Source: Colicola sp016286205
Lineage (GTDB): Bacteria; Bacteroidota; Bacteroidia; Bacteroidales; Paludibacteraceae
Direction: 5' to 3'
Length of the DNA: 64,000 nucleotides
NCBI GenBank assembly: GCA_016286205.1
Contig: JAEESF010000012.1
Coordinates: forward strand, 6,831-70,830
Shown here piece by piece: positions 9,601 to 17,005 of this stretch. The stretch's first letter is position 1. The number at the start of each line of letters is the position of its first letter. Below the pieces are notes generated by a model. That model was not told where the DNA came from. It searched no databases and saw only the letters and a program-made list of their open reading frames with translations. Made by a program: the position numbers and the translations under genes.

Positions 9601-9882
9601 GTTCGCGGATGGTTTACTGATCCATGGAAATTGCAGTTGGAGAGTAGTATCTTTGAGAACCGCAAAGAAATTCGCCCGGACCGCGTGATGATAGATGAGG
9701 AGCGAAAAAAAGCGATTGTGCTTGACTATAAATTCGGAAAATTTACCTCTGCCAGTCACAAAAAATACATTGACCAGGTTCACAAATATATGCAGGCCAT
9801 GCGCAATCTGGGCTATACCGATGTGGAAGGATATCTATGGTATGCTCAAAATCCTCAAAATGAGCAACTTAAACAAGTATAG
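6628..9882 (+). CDS. addA: AddA-like UvrD-family helicase with C-terminal nuclease
   Basis: The helicase-nuclease subunit of an AddAB/RexAB-type enzyme, which resects double-strand ends for recombination (1084 aa). Helicase motifs are in order: Walker A ASAGTGKT (15-22), DEFQDTSKLQW (from 387), GDIKQSIYRWRNGD, SCNYRSSKEVV, DAIRIMTVHKSKGLE, and NLLYVALTRARDNL (about 825). The C-terminal PD-(D/E)XK nuclease has RPDRVMID and then VLDYKFGK with Asp1033. The next gene is the AddB-like partner, 11 bp downstream. The pair is the normal Bacteroidetes replacement for RecBCD. Distance from firmicute AddA is large, so the name is by architecture. Confidence 0.9.
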   Translation: MSNIDFDKPLNVCRASAGTGKTFTLAAYYIGLLLSGVDYRSILAVTFTNNATSEMKERIMAYLYQLKEGQEQRFLDKAKTFMTKNTNDSDAQLRQRAGDCFRSMLLDYDNVHVQTIDSFLLNLQSGLAAVLKMSAGYTPELDTLRVITQAVDQMLSTDMTETAKDLLIKYVTDNLEEENRQNIRKTLIEMAKELYDESVQMLDADHRILFDTQAIDAYCDRLDAEWENNEDVKMLRALLAQTYKVDESLSNGGALNKAIDNIDNSLNNLKAVDKDKYFRGLTDKQLPKAESGNWTKLPTDLVNIVVQATYTARRCLCTYNTIQLSKQFAHDLQLMSELRVIIQRNLTESNRTLLAQTASMLHKALKEGDADFILEKVGIRYHHVLLDEFQDTSKLQWTIFDRLIKELVAGGENSILVVGDIKQSIYRWRNGDWHTMYELGKKGENGQPDDYYVPYLNEKFPRLSCNYRSSKEVVNFNLSLFKYIYDQYGDFAYSGGENPSADDASQVRDIYNEDFSPEKISEYYNSNPDAGKSGGFVCFRAFPKEKANANINAQLAQNMFDEIEKLLQDNDKDVRITPDQIMILVRNNKDTDLIIDEYNKLDKDKYKQLSQVTFATENSYKLVASQDVRAIIAILKYLTAGQDQKDSIYEEQIRKLLPECNLGELDQQIRLDAPLFETICDIIRLYLCDSNGKYLHNEQAYLDTFLDNVRGYVASEGGKVEDFLTYWDDILFEKSIPMTSVDAIRIMTVHKSKGLEAQTLFVPFCNWDAEESKHPKVWCETTQMNEYDKPIFMPMEYGDRMHQSDYQSDYQRERHNSRIDNLNLLYVALTRARDNLFVFTDCSKDMKPSNSVGEYLLRYLQISPDEFGEKGYAEHVYGTITKGEDKSNDNNPFDFNRAEKEESQLWSDGRSVRFVQSQEGQLYTSHGEEAARLVERMEEGTLCHDIFAHIHTLDQLEGVLDDFESRGDIANPEQKETLKALISSAWEGNEKVRGWFTDPWKLQLESSIFENRKEIRPDRVMIDEERKKAIVLDYKFGKFTSASHKKYIDQVHKYMQAMRNLGYTDVEGYLWYAQNPQNEQLKQV

Positions 9883-9893
9883 GAGACATAACT

Positions 9894-12638
9894 ATGAAAA
9901 GCTTTTTGCAACAAACTGCCGCATCGCTTGTCAAGCAAATAGGTTGGGCGAATCTGAATAGGGCAACACTAGTATTGCCGACCCATCGTGCAGGAGTAAC
10001 GCTCAAAGATGAGATACTGCAAATTCAGCAGGCTGAAAACCAAAAGGCCGTTTATGCGCCACGAGTAACGACAATCAGTCAATTGTTCGATGAACTGAGT
10101 CCGTTATACGCAGAAGATGAACTAATGACGATAGTCCGTCTCTACAAACTGTATGCTCAACGTGCAGGAAGCGATGTTATGCCTTTGGATATGTTCTACG
10201 GATGGGGCAGGCAGATGCTAGCGGATTTTACGAACGTTGATGCTTCTATGCCTGCGGAAGAAGTGCCGAATTTCTTCGACAATGCAATAGCTGCAACCAG
10301 ATTGGAACAACTAGAGATCGACGACGAAGTAAGAGATCGACTGGAACAGCTTTTCAACAAGAAAGAATACAAAGATCCTGTTTCTGCTCGCGAGCAATAC
10401 AAAGCTATCTGGGCTAATCTATACGAACTATACAAGGACTTGCATGCGGAAATGCAAAGTGAGCAGAAAGGCTATCCGGGAATGCGTCAACGCAGCGTGA
10501 TAGAGCAATGGGAAACCGAGCATGTGCAAGAACAAATAGCCGGTCGTACGTTTGTCTTCGTCGGGTTCAACTATCTTTTGCCTGTTGAGCGCGAACTGAT
10601 GGAACGTCTGCGTGATTCGCAGCAAGCATTGTTCTATTGGGATTATGTCGATGGCTTCCGCACAAATGAAAAAGCATTCTCTTTTGCCGTGCAGAATAGC
10701 CGGTTGCTAGGTTCAAACACTCAACCGCAACAATGGGCAGAACCGAAGGAAATAGATGTTTACTCATGTTCGTCGCGCGAGGCGCAATCTCAGTATGTGC
10801 ATCAATGGTTGTTGGATAATTATACGCATGAAGGCGAGCGAGTAGGGGTTGTTATCTGCGACGAGACGATGTTGGAACCGGTTATCTATGCTTTGCCGTC
10901 CATTACTTTGCCCAGCCAGACAGAACCAACACTTATCAACATTACCAAAGGTTTGCCGCTCCGTAATACACAGTTGTTCGCAAAAGTAATGAACTGGTTG
11001 AACAATCGCGAGAACGGCAAGGCTGACGATATAGTTTCTCCCGAATTCATCGACAAATTAATCGATTATCTGTTCCCGAAAAAGGAAGCAACAGATACAT
11101 CGGACGAATCGGATGCCCCCAAAGGCCTGGAGTGGCAAGAATTGCTAATGTTAGAATCTGATTACCAGGTCCGCAAAATCGCCAACCAAATGCGCAAACT
11201 GATTGCAGACGGATTAGGTGATATTCCTTTTACACTCAAACTGACGCGCCTATTGATGCGCCGACTGATGGAGAATGTCACTATGCCATTCCATGGCGAA
11301 CCTATTAGTGATATTCAGGTTCTTGGTGTTCTTGAGACTCGTATGCTCGATTTCGATAAACTGCTACTGCTCAACGTGGAAGAAGGCGTAGTGCCGCAAA
11401 GCAAAGCGGACCTCAGTTTCATTCCATACTATCTGCGCAAGTACTATCACATGCAGACCAATGACGAGCGTGCAACGGTCTATGCATACAATTTCTTCCG
11501 TCTGCTTAGTCGCGCAGGTCAGACCACGATGCTCTTTGGTAATATTGGCGGAGCAGACAATAGCAAAGGCATGTCGCGATTTGTCATGCAGATGATTACT
11601 TCGCCCGAAGAGTTTAAGATAAATAAATATCGATTGAACGAACCGAGCATAATAGGCAACAAGAGTCTTCTCGACGAAAACAAGCAATCGCTCATCGAGG
11701 CCAAAGGATTAGCCAATATTAAACTGTCGCCAAGTGCGCTCAATTCGTACATATCTTGTCCGTATAAATTTTATCTTGAGAAGATCAGAGGCATCCAGGA
11801 ACCGGAAAAGGAGGAAAAAGAAATGCCCGCCAATGTGTTAGGTTCGCTAGTTCATAACACGATGCAAGCTATCTATGAGGACTTGGGATGCGATAATGCT
11901 AATCCTGTTGAGATTCAGGCAGAGAAATTGGCGCAATACAAAGATGATATGAAACTGCAAGAGATGCTTGTGAAAGCATACCAGGCGCTCAACCAAGACC
12001 AGTTGAAGTATCATAAAACCAAGCATTATGTCCTAGAAGAACAATTTATGGACAATCCGAAGGTCATTCAATATGTGAAGAACTTGATTGATAATGACCT
12101 TCGAACCATCGAGACGGAAGGATTGAAAATCTGGAAGTTAGAGCAAGATTTCTATATGAAGCTACCTGTTCCCGAAATAGGGGAGATACAGTTTGGCGGA
12201 CGAATCGACCGTGTGGATCTTTGCGGTTACAAGAATGGCCATGAGCGAATCCGCATAGTGGACTATAAGACAGGGAGTTACAAGAGTGACAAACTGAGCG
12301 TTAAGTTAGAGGATATAATGACGAATGCTAAGAAGGGTTATGTTCGTCAGACCATTATTTATTCTCACGTTCTGATGTCCACATTGGATACCTCCAAGCC
12401 CATTCAGCCTAATTTGTTTTTCTGTACGACCGATATGAATGGTAAGGAAACTGTAGTCAAGGTAGATTCGGAGGTTCAGGATTATCGCGAAATACAGGAA
12501 ACGATATTCCCGAAATTGCAAGCTAAAGTCAAAGACTTGCTGCAAGATTCCGAGTTTCCGCAATGTGCAGAAGGAGAATGTGAAACATATTGCGCGTTCT
12601 ACGATTTGTGTGAACGGAAGAAAAATGATAACTTCTAG
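9894..12638 (+). CDS. addB: AddB-like subunit, PD-(D/E)XK nuclease with Fe-S cysteines
   Basis: The partner of the upstream helicase (914 aa). The N-terminal half is an inactivated helicase-like domain beginning VLPTHRAGVTLKDEI. The C-terminal nuclease has GGRIDRVDLCG (about 768) and IRIVDYKTGSYKS with Asp790 and Lys792. Four cysteines are placed as in AddB Fe-S nucleases: C622 (SCPYKFYLE) and C896-x3-C900-x5-C906 near the C-terminus, which together should bind a 4Fe-4S cluster that staples the nuclease domain. Its last codons overlap the end of convergent mtaB by 4 bp. Confidence in the complex is high; the exact polarity of each nuclease cannot be read from sequence. Confidence 0.88.
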   Translation: MKSFLQQTAASLVKQIGWANLNRATLVLPTHRAGVTLKDEILQIQQAENQKAVYAPRVTTISQLFDELSPLYAEDELMTIVRLYKLYAQRAGSDVMPLDMFYGWGRQMLADFTNVDASMPAEEVPNFFDNAIAATRLEQLEIDDEVRDRLEQLFNKKEYKDPVSAREQYKAIWANLYELYKDLHAEMQSEQKGYPGMRQRSVIEQWETEHVQEQIAGRTFVFVGFNYLLPVERELMERLRDSQQALFYWDYVDGFRTNEKAFSFAVQNSRLLGSNTQPQQWAEPKEIDVYSCSSREAQSQYVHQWLLDNYTHEGERVGVVICDETMLEPVIYALPSITLPSQTEPTLINITKGLPLRNTQLFAKVMNWLNNRENGKADDIVSPEFIDKLIDYLFPKKEATDTSDESDAPKGLEWQELLMLESDYQVRKIANQMRKLIADGLGDIPFTLKLTRLLMRRLMENVTMPFHGEPISDIQVLGVLETRMLDFDKLLLLNVEEGVVPQSKADLSFIPYYLRKYYHMQTNDERATVYAYNFFRLLSRAGQTTMLFGNIGGADNSKGMSRFVMQMITSPEEFKINKYRLNEPSIIGNKSLLDENKQSLIEAKGLANIKLSPSALNSYISCPYKFYLEKIRGIQEPEKEEKEMPANVLGSLVHNTMQAIYEDLGCDNANPVEIQAEKLAQYKDDMKLQEMLVKAYQALNQDQLKYHKTKHYVLEEQFMDNPKVIQYVKNLIDNDLRTIETEGLKIWKLEQDFYMKLPVPEIGEIQFGGRIDRVDLCGYKNGHERIRIVDYKTGSYKSDKLSVKLEDIMTNAKKGYVRQTIIYSHVLMSTLDTSKPIQPNLFFCTTDMNGKETVVKVDSEVQDYREIQETIFPKLQAKVKDLLQDSEFPQCAEGECETYCAFYDLCERKKNDNF

Positions 12639-13972
12639 AATCGAATTGTTATCTGCTCAAAGGTATTGATTTTCGCCTTGTCGTACGGACATGATACTTT
12701 GATGTAGTTTTCGGTAAATCCGTACATCAGCGGTCTTTCGTCTTTTACCGGTGTGCTCGGAAGCACCTTTTGACTTTCTACTTTTTTCCCTTCCCATAGC
12801 ACGATTGCTTGTTCGCCTTCATGCTCTCGGTAGAAAGTCTCTGTTTTTCTGGCACTTATGGCATGTAGTTGTTTACTGCGCCGTTCGCGTTCTTTCTGCG
12901 GAACGACATACAGATCCATTTCTAGCATACGTGTATTGGCGCGTTCGGAATAAGTGAAGACGTGCAGTTGTGATACGGGCAATTGTTCGATGAAATCGAC
13001 ATAATCTGCCCAACATTCATCGGTTTCGCCACGCACACCAACCATACAATCAACGCCGATAAAGGCATTGGGCATAACGGATTTGATATGCGCCACGCGT
13101 TCGGCAAATAGTTCACGCGTATAGCGACGCCCCATAATTCTCAGCACGGCATTGCTTCCAGACTGCAAAGGAATGTGAAAATGCGGCGCGAAATGGCGGC
13201 TATTGGCCACAAAATCAATGATTTCATCGGACAAAAGGTTCGGCTCGCAACTACTGATTCGGATGCGATAGTCGGTTAGTGGGTTAGGGGTGAGTGAGTC
13301 TAATGCGCGCAGCAAATCGATGAAACGCTCGTTGGTGCTACGTCCGAAATCGCCGATGTTTACGCCCGAGAGAATAATCTCTTTGGCTCCTCCGCGCAGC
13401 GCTTCTTCAGCCTGGGAGACTATCGTTGAAATCGAAGGATTACGGCTCTTGCCGCGAGCGAGTGGGATAGTGCAATAACTGCAAAAATAGTTGCAACCGT
13501 CTTGCACTTTCAGAAAACAGCGTGTGCGGTCATCGCGGCTGTACGCTCCGTGAAACTCATCTACTTCGCGGATAGGCGACATCTGTACTTTTGCCTCTCG
13601 CCTTTCGCCTTTCGACTCTTGACTTTTGACTCTTGACTCAATTTGCTCGATGAAAGAGGGCAAATTAAATTTCTCTTTTTGTCCGAGGACATAGTCAACT
13701 CCCTCAATATGTGCGATTTCATCGGGTTTCAGCTGTGCGTAGCAGCCTGTGACGATGAGTATGGCATTCGGATTCTGGCGGCGAATACGATGAATCATCT
13801 GCCGATCTTTACGATCGGCGGCATCGGTTACGGTGCAAGTGTTAATGACGCACAAGTCAGCTTGTTCGCCTTTTTTAGCCCGCTCATGCCCACGTTCGAG
13901 CAATGCCTTGCCGAGACTACTACTCTCTGCAAAATTGAGCTTGCATCCTAATGTCGTAAACGCAATTTTCAT
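12635..13972 (-). CDS. mtaB: tRNA t6A37 methylthiotransferase MtaB
   Basis: A radical SAM enzyme that adds a methylthio group to N6-threonylcarbamoyladenosine at position 37 of tRNA (445 aa). The N-terminal MTTase domain carries C10, C46 and C77 for one Fe-S cluster. The radical SAM triad is C160-x3-C164-x2-C167 in DGCNYFCSYCTIP. A TRAM-like C-terminal part follows. Residues about 111-128 (SRVKSQESKGERREAKV) are a charged linker encoded by a 7-bp tandem repeat and are probably a recent insertion between the domains. The promoter lies so close that the mRNA should have almost no leader. Confidence 0.93.
   Translation of the reverse strand: MKIAFTTLGCKLNFAESSSLGKALLERGHERAKKGEQADLCVINTCTVTDAADRKDRQMIHRIRRQNPNAILIVTGCYAQLKPDEIAHIEGVDYVLGQKEKFNLPSFIEQIESRVKSQESKGERREAKVQMSPIREVDEFHGAYSRDDRTRCFLKVQDGCNYFCSYCTIPLARGKSRNPSISTIVSQAEEALRGGAKEIILSGVNIGDFGRSTNERFIDLLRALDSLTPNPLTDYRIRISSCEPNLLSDEIIDFVANSRHFAPHFHIPLQSGSNAVLRIMGRRYTRELFAERVAHIKSVMPNAFIGVDCMVGVRGETDECWADYVDFIEQLPVSQLHVFTYSERANTRMLEMDLYVVPQKERERRSKQLHAISARKTETFYREHEGEQAIVLWEGKKVESQKVLPSTPVKDERPLMYGFTENYIKVSCPYDKAKINTFEQITIRF
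13593..13640. repeat. 7-bp period tandem repeat inside mtaB
   Basis: Six full heptamers plus a partial one on the plus strand: GCCTCTC, GCCTTTC twice, GACTCTT, GACTTTT, GACTCTT, GACTCA. The 48 bp equal 16 codons, so the array leaves the mtaB frame open and encodes a hydrophilic linker. Related heptamer arrays lie between genes at 17495-17529 and 23134-23167. Confidence 0.85.
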
Positions 13973-13980
13973 TTCGAGTG

Positions 13981-14012
13981 CAAAAGTACTACATTTTTAC
14001 GAAATATGCAAA
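13981..14012 (-). promoter_or_regulatory. Bacteroidetes-type promoter of mtaB
   Basis: Minus strand: TTTG (14009-14012), 20-bp spacer, TACTTTTG (13981-13988). Only 8 nt separate the last G from the ATG at 13972, so the transcript should start at or within a few bases of the start codon. Confidence 0.83.
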
Positions 14013-14035
14013 TATATGTAGATTTTTTTGAGTGG

Positions 14036-14470
14036 CTATTGATTTAGCAGGCTATTGTAGATGATGGCACGGACGAAGCAGTTGAAGATAGCATACTTCT
14101 TGCGTTCTCCGTTGGTATCCGTTGGCGCCATTGGATCCGGAAGGCCATTGACTTGTTGTTTGAAACGCTCAGCATAATCTTCGTACAAAGCCTTTTGTTC
14201 CGGAGTAGCCGTGTTGGTTTTTATGGCTCTGAGAAGAATGGTGGTTTGGCGAGAAGCTTCGCCAAAAGAGGTTTGGTGAGCGAGCTCTGCTCCTTGAGAA
14301 GGCTTGAGATTGAAATCGCGCGGAGATCTAACGATGTAAGCCTCTACACGTCCTACTCGGGTCATGTCGCCATTAGGCGCAAAGAAATGTTTCTGGCGTT
14401 GCACAATACCGTTTTTGCTGAAGGCACCAGTGACTTGTTCGATGCCAGGAGTGTACTTGATTTTTGCCAT
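14036..14470 (-). CDS. Conserved-looking cytoplasmic protein, unknown function
   Basis: A 144-aa basic protein starting MAKIKYTPGIEQVTGAFSKN. It has no signal peptide or membrane segment. Visible segments are VGRVEAYIVRSPRDFNLKPS, a Thr/Gln-rich helix ASRQTTILLRAIKTNTATPE, and an aromatic C-terminus KYAIFNCFVRAIIYNSLL. I do not recognise the family. It has its own promoter 170 bp upstream and an unusually long leader that contains an 11-bp tandem repeat. Its stop lies close to the mtaB promoter, so it is transcribed alone or reads into mtaB. Real coding is supported by the strong promoter and clean frame. Confidence 0.7.
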   Translation of the reverse strand: MAKIKYTPGIEQVTGAFSKNGIVQRQKHFFAPNGDMTRVGRVEAYIVRSPRDFNLKPSQGAELAHQTSFGEASRQTTILLRAIKTNTATPEQKALYEDYAERFKQQVNGLPDPMAPTDTNGERKKYAIFNCFVRAIIYNSLLNQ

Positions 14471-14577
14471 AGTTTATATATTTTTTGTTTTTCAATTTTC
14501 CTACAGATTACTATAATCCAGATCTATTTATTTCCTATTTATATCATGCCTATTGCTTATGTATCGCATAGGAATCA

Positions 14578-14620
14578 CCTACTTATAGCCTACTTATCAC
14601 CTACTTATCACCTACTTACA
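14578..14620. repeat. 11-bp tandem repeat in the leader of the 14470 gene
   Basis: Four consecutive units beginning CCTACTTAT(C/A)(A/G), at 14578, 14589, 14600 and 14611 (the last is one base short). The array is inside the transcribed leader, downstream of the promoter at 14640-14671. Confidence 0.85.
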
Positions 14621-14639
14621 TATGGTGGCAAATATGGTG

Positions 14640-14671
14640 CAAAAGTAGTGTAAAAAAATGAGATGTGCAAA
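14640..14671 (-). promoter_or_regulatory. Bacteroidetes-type promoter of the 14470 gene
   Basis: Minus strand: TTTG (14668-14671), 20-bp spacer, TACTTTTG (14640-14647). It implies a leader of about 160 nt before the ATG at 14470. The stretch 14471-14854 otherwise holds only the tandem repeat and the hairpin at 14743-14776. Confidence 0.82.
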
Positions 14672-14742
14672 TTATTTGTTAAAAATAGTATAGAAAGTGC
14701 AGTTTTTCTGCATTTTGTGTGCGTATTTGAACATAATGTAGC

Positions 14743-14776
14743 ATAAATAAGCGGCCATTTTGAGCCGCTTATTTAT
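14743..14776. terminator. Hairpin, probable terminator of the FISUMP unit
   Basis: A perfect 13-bp stem (14743-14755 with 14764-14776) with an 8-nt loop; the GC-rich core is AAGCGGC, flanked by A/T pairs. It lies after the end of the minus-strand pair 16243-14855. There is no long T-run on the minus side, so the mechanism is uncertain. Confidence 0.65.
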
Positions 14777-14854
14777 AAAATCTACAACTTAAGAAGTAAA
14801 ATCGTTGGACTATCTTAAGAGTTTGTGAGATCAATACTCAAATTACCATTTGAG

Positions 14855-15142
14855 TCAATAAAAACAATATGGTATATTGTACTTATTAGCGTTTCTAAGA
14901 ATATCAAGTGGAAATGCCCCTCCAGATATACAAGTTCGTAAGTCTTTATCTCGGCCTATATCTTCATGCCAGATAAAAAGAAAATAATGCTCTTTGGCAC
15001 TGGGTAAACTTTTTTCTCGATCCCTATATATGCGGAAGACACCATTATTCCTAAAGGATTCATTTACATCTTGAGGTTCAAATCGAACGCAATGGTCATA
15101 TTTTTGATAGACAATCTTGTCATTAATAATTCTGTAAGGCAT
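14855..15142 (-). CDS. Small hypothetical protein downstream of FISUMP lipoprotein
   Basis: A 95-aa protein with no signal peptide and no recognised domain: MPYRIINDKIVYQKYDHC at the N-terminus, a charged middle with FRIYRDREKSLPSAKEHY, and GGAFPLDILRNANKYNIPYC near the C-terminus. It follows the FISUMP lipoprotein gene by 18 bp on the same strand, so it is probably co-transcribed. AT content is higher than in the surrounding housekeeping genes. I cannot give a function; coding status is likely but not certain. Confidence 0.5.
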   Translation of the reverse strand: MPYRIINDKIVYQKYDHCVRFEPQDVNESFRNNGVFRIYRDREKSLPSAKEHYFLFIWHEDIGRDKDLRTCISGGAFPLDILRNANKYNIPYCFY

Positions 15143-15160
15143 AATTTTACGTGTTAAGAT

Positions 15161-16243
15161 TTATTGTATTTCCTTTACTAAACGCACAGACAACCCTATC
15201 TCTCGAGATGATTCTCCAACAGAAGCATGTCCATCGTAAAATGTAAAGCACAAAGAATTAGGATTATTAGGATGTGAAGAGGACCAATACTTTCCTCTCA
15301 CTGTCACGTAATAAATTCCATCGTTACTCAAAGTTACTTTTCCTTGACGATATCCAGCGGCTGGCAAAAAGACAGCCCCTTTTTTTTGTAACTCAAGCCA
15401 ATCTGTTGCAGATAAGTATCTGTTTGTTGTATAGCTGTCTCTGCCTGTAGAACGGGGAGTCCAGGTTGGATTGCCCGATGGCACCCAGTCATCTGGAAAA
15501 AATATGTAACCATTCACCCCACAAATGCTTGCTGTCCCGCAAAGATTGGCTGCATTAGCTCGTCTATCGAATAAGTAGTCCCATTCGGCATAAGTGAGAG
15601 TTCTCCATAGATTAGCCTCATTCCCGCCATTACTAATCTTATTCGCTCCCCAGTCAGTAAAACTTAAGCCATAATCACCTGAAGTTCCCGTTTTCGTTGG
15701 ATTATTTCCAGTTCCCCAACCAAAAAGATCTATCCAACCATTATAAGATGCGGATATTTTTGAATTATCATGACCAATAAAATCATATTGGTTATCTGCG
15801 AATCTCCATGTATATGTGTTGGCTTGATATTGTAGGTTGCCTTGTGAAAAATGCACTTTCTTTGAAGCACTAACAGAGAAAACTCCGCATAATTCCCCCT
15901 CGGACATAACATTTCCACTATCTCGATCTCCTCTATGAATAGTTAACATTGCAGCCCCTTCTCCGTTGCTAAATAGAACATGCGCATCCCCTATTTCCCC
16001 TGAGTCAATTTTAATAGTCACAAAGGCATCTCCCTGAGCACTATTAGGCAAGAGTGTTATCCAAGCCTGGTCTGTAGTACCAGTCCATACTTTTTGAGAT
16101 TTGATGGTTACTACAGATTCTCCCCCATCGGCACCGATTTTCAAAATATTGGGTTCGCATGTAATTGAGGATCTTTGATTTATAGCGTTTTCACACGCAT
16201 ATAGAGCACAGAGTGTTAATGCTAAAATAATTATTTTTTTCAT
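15161..16243 (-). CDS. Surface lipoprotein with BACON-like and FISUMP domains
   Basis: A 360-aa lipoprotein (lipobox LYAC, Cys17). Residues about 25-105 form a BACON-type Ig-like domain, with EPNILKIGADGGESVVTIKS and an AWITLLPNS strand. From about 115 to the end is a FISUMP-type domain (Fibrobacter succinogenes major paralogous family): GVFSVSASKKVHFSQGNLQY, FLPAAGYR, GKYWSSS and the closing GLSVRLVKE. These are usually cell-surface proteins of unknown or carbohydrate-related role. A paralog of the FISUMP part is at 56209. The gene has a strong promoter and a long structured leader. Confidence 0.82.
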   Translation of the reverse strand: MKKIIILALTLCALYACENAINQRSSITCEPNILKIGADGGESVVTIKSQKVWTGTTDQAWITLLPNSAQGDAFVTIKIDSGEIGDAHVLFSNGEGAAMLTIHRGDRDSGNVMSEGELCGVFSVSASKKVHFSQGNLQYQANTYTWRFADNQYDFIGHDNSKISASYNGWIDLFGWGTGNNPTKTGTSGDYGLSFTDWGANKISNGGNEANLWRTLTYAEWDYLFDRRANAANLCGTASICGVNGYIFFPDDWVPSGNPTWTPRSTGRDSYTTNRYLSATDWLELQKKGAVFLPAAGYRQGKVTLSNDGIYYVTVRGKYWSSSHPNNPNSLCFTFYDGHASVGESSREIGLSVRLVKEIQ

Positions 16244-16298
16244 AATATAGATTTGTTGTATTCCCCTCTTACACCTTCAGGGATTGGTACACACAAAA

Positions 16299-16486
16299 AG
16301 CGCAGGCTAAGTGCTATTGGTTCGTTCGGGCTACCACACCCTTAGTGTCCAATACGCAGAAAGCCCACGCGATGCGTGAGCGTTTCGCAATATTCTCGGA
16401 ACACTAAATTCAAATGTGGTAGATTGAACGAATCCTCAAATATAGCAAACGCTAAATTTTAATATGTCTAAAACGAGACGAATCTC
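16299..16486 (-). ncRNA. Candidate structured 5' leader RNA of the FISUMP lipoprotein gene
   Basis: Between the promoter at 16497-16528 and the ATG at 16243 the transcript can fold extensively. A first hairpin is GAGA/TCTC with a 4-nt loop (16475-16486). A long, interrupted arm then pairs 16299-16302 with 16450-16453, 16313-16317 with 16442-16446, 16319-16327 with 16426-16434, 16331-16338 with 16415-16422, and 16342-16348 with 16401-16407. It ends in a GC-rich tip near 16366-16378. Helices separated by internal loops look more like an RNA than a simple inverted repeat. The class is unknown to me. Confidence 0.5.
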
Positions 16487-16496
16487 ATTTCGGCTG

Positions 16497-16528
16497 CAAA
16501 ATTACGAAGAAATTTTTATATATGCAAA
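16497..16528 (-). promoter_or_regulatory. Bacteroidetes-type promoter of the FISUMP lipoprotein
   Basis: Minus strand: TTTG (16525-16528), 20-bp spacer, TAATTTTG (16497-16504). It starts a leader of about 245 nt that contains the structured element described at 16299-16486. Confidence 0.8.
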
Positions 16529-16554
16529 TAAATGGTTGCTTTTTCGGCACAATA

Positions 16555-16586
16555 TTTGCACATGTCAAAAAAAAGCAGTACTTTTG
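16555..16586 (+). promoter_or_regulatory. Bacteroidetes-type promoter of the HEYQA repeat protein
   Basis: TTTG at 16555-16558, 20-bp spacer, TACTTTTG at 16579-16586. It is divergent from the promoter at 16497-16528, and it fixes the start of the downstream gene at 16628. Confidence 0.84.
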
Positions 16587-16627
16587 CGCTCGCAAAAGTT
16601 ATTTCAAACCAAATAACGAGAGAAATT

Positions 16628-16978
16628 ATGAAAAATCGAATCATCCTTTTGGCGCTATTTTTGATAGCTGCTATGACCGGAAATGCGCAGAAAGTGTATT
16701 CCGTAAGCCATGAGTATCAGGCTAAAGTCAAAGTGTATGTCGTAGATCATGAGTATCAGGCTGACCTATTGGTATATAAAGAGGATCATGACTATCAGGC
16801 CAAAGGCAACGAAGGCAAGTGGTATTTTACAGACCATGAGTATCAGGCTGATGTCACGGTCTATTTTGTAGATCATGAGTATCAAGCTGACCTGAAAATC
16901 TATTTTGTGAGCCATGAGTATCAAGCAGGTTGGAGATCGAGAGAAAAGATGCATCTGATGTATGGTAACAGGCGATAA
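16628..16978 (+). CDS. Exported HEYQA-repeat protein, probable 7(1) septoil knot family (DUF6150-like)
   Basis: A 116-aa protein with a signal peptide ending near NAQ at 21. The mature part is almost entirely six copies of a short beta repeat of the form vDHEYQADlkVYfv: SHEYQAK, DHEYQAD, DHDYQAK, DHEYQAD, DHEYQAD and SHEYQAG. A GKWYF break follows the third copy. I match this layout, from memory, to the Bacteroidetes family annotated as 7(1) septoil knot (DUF6150), whose fold is a deeply knotted beta protein. The start is set by the promoter 42 nt upstream. Its role is unknown. The cytidine deaminase gene follows 27 bp later. Confidence 0.72.
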   Translation: MKNRIILLALFLIAAMTGNAQKVYSVSHEYQAKVKVYVVDHEYQADLLVYKEDHDYQAKGNEGKWYFTDHEYQADVTVYFVDHEYQADLKIYFVSHEYQAGWRSREKMHLMYGNRR

Positions 16979-17005
16979 ACAGACATATTTAACCCAATCG
17001 ATAGT

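Noticed and set aside
14036..14470. HU-type DNA-binding protein
   Set aside because: Size and basic start suggested it, but the HU signature with its conserved arm residues is absent.
16299..16453. Insertion of a MITE or small mobile element
   Set aside because: The arms are interrupted by many internal loops, no target-site duplication is visible, and no second copy occurs in the window; a structured leader explains it better.
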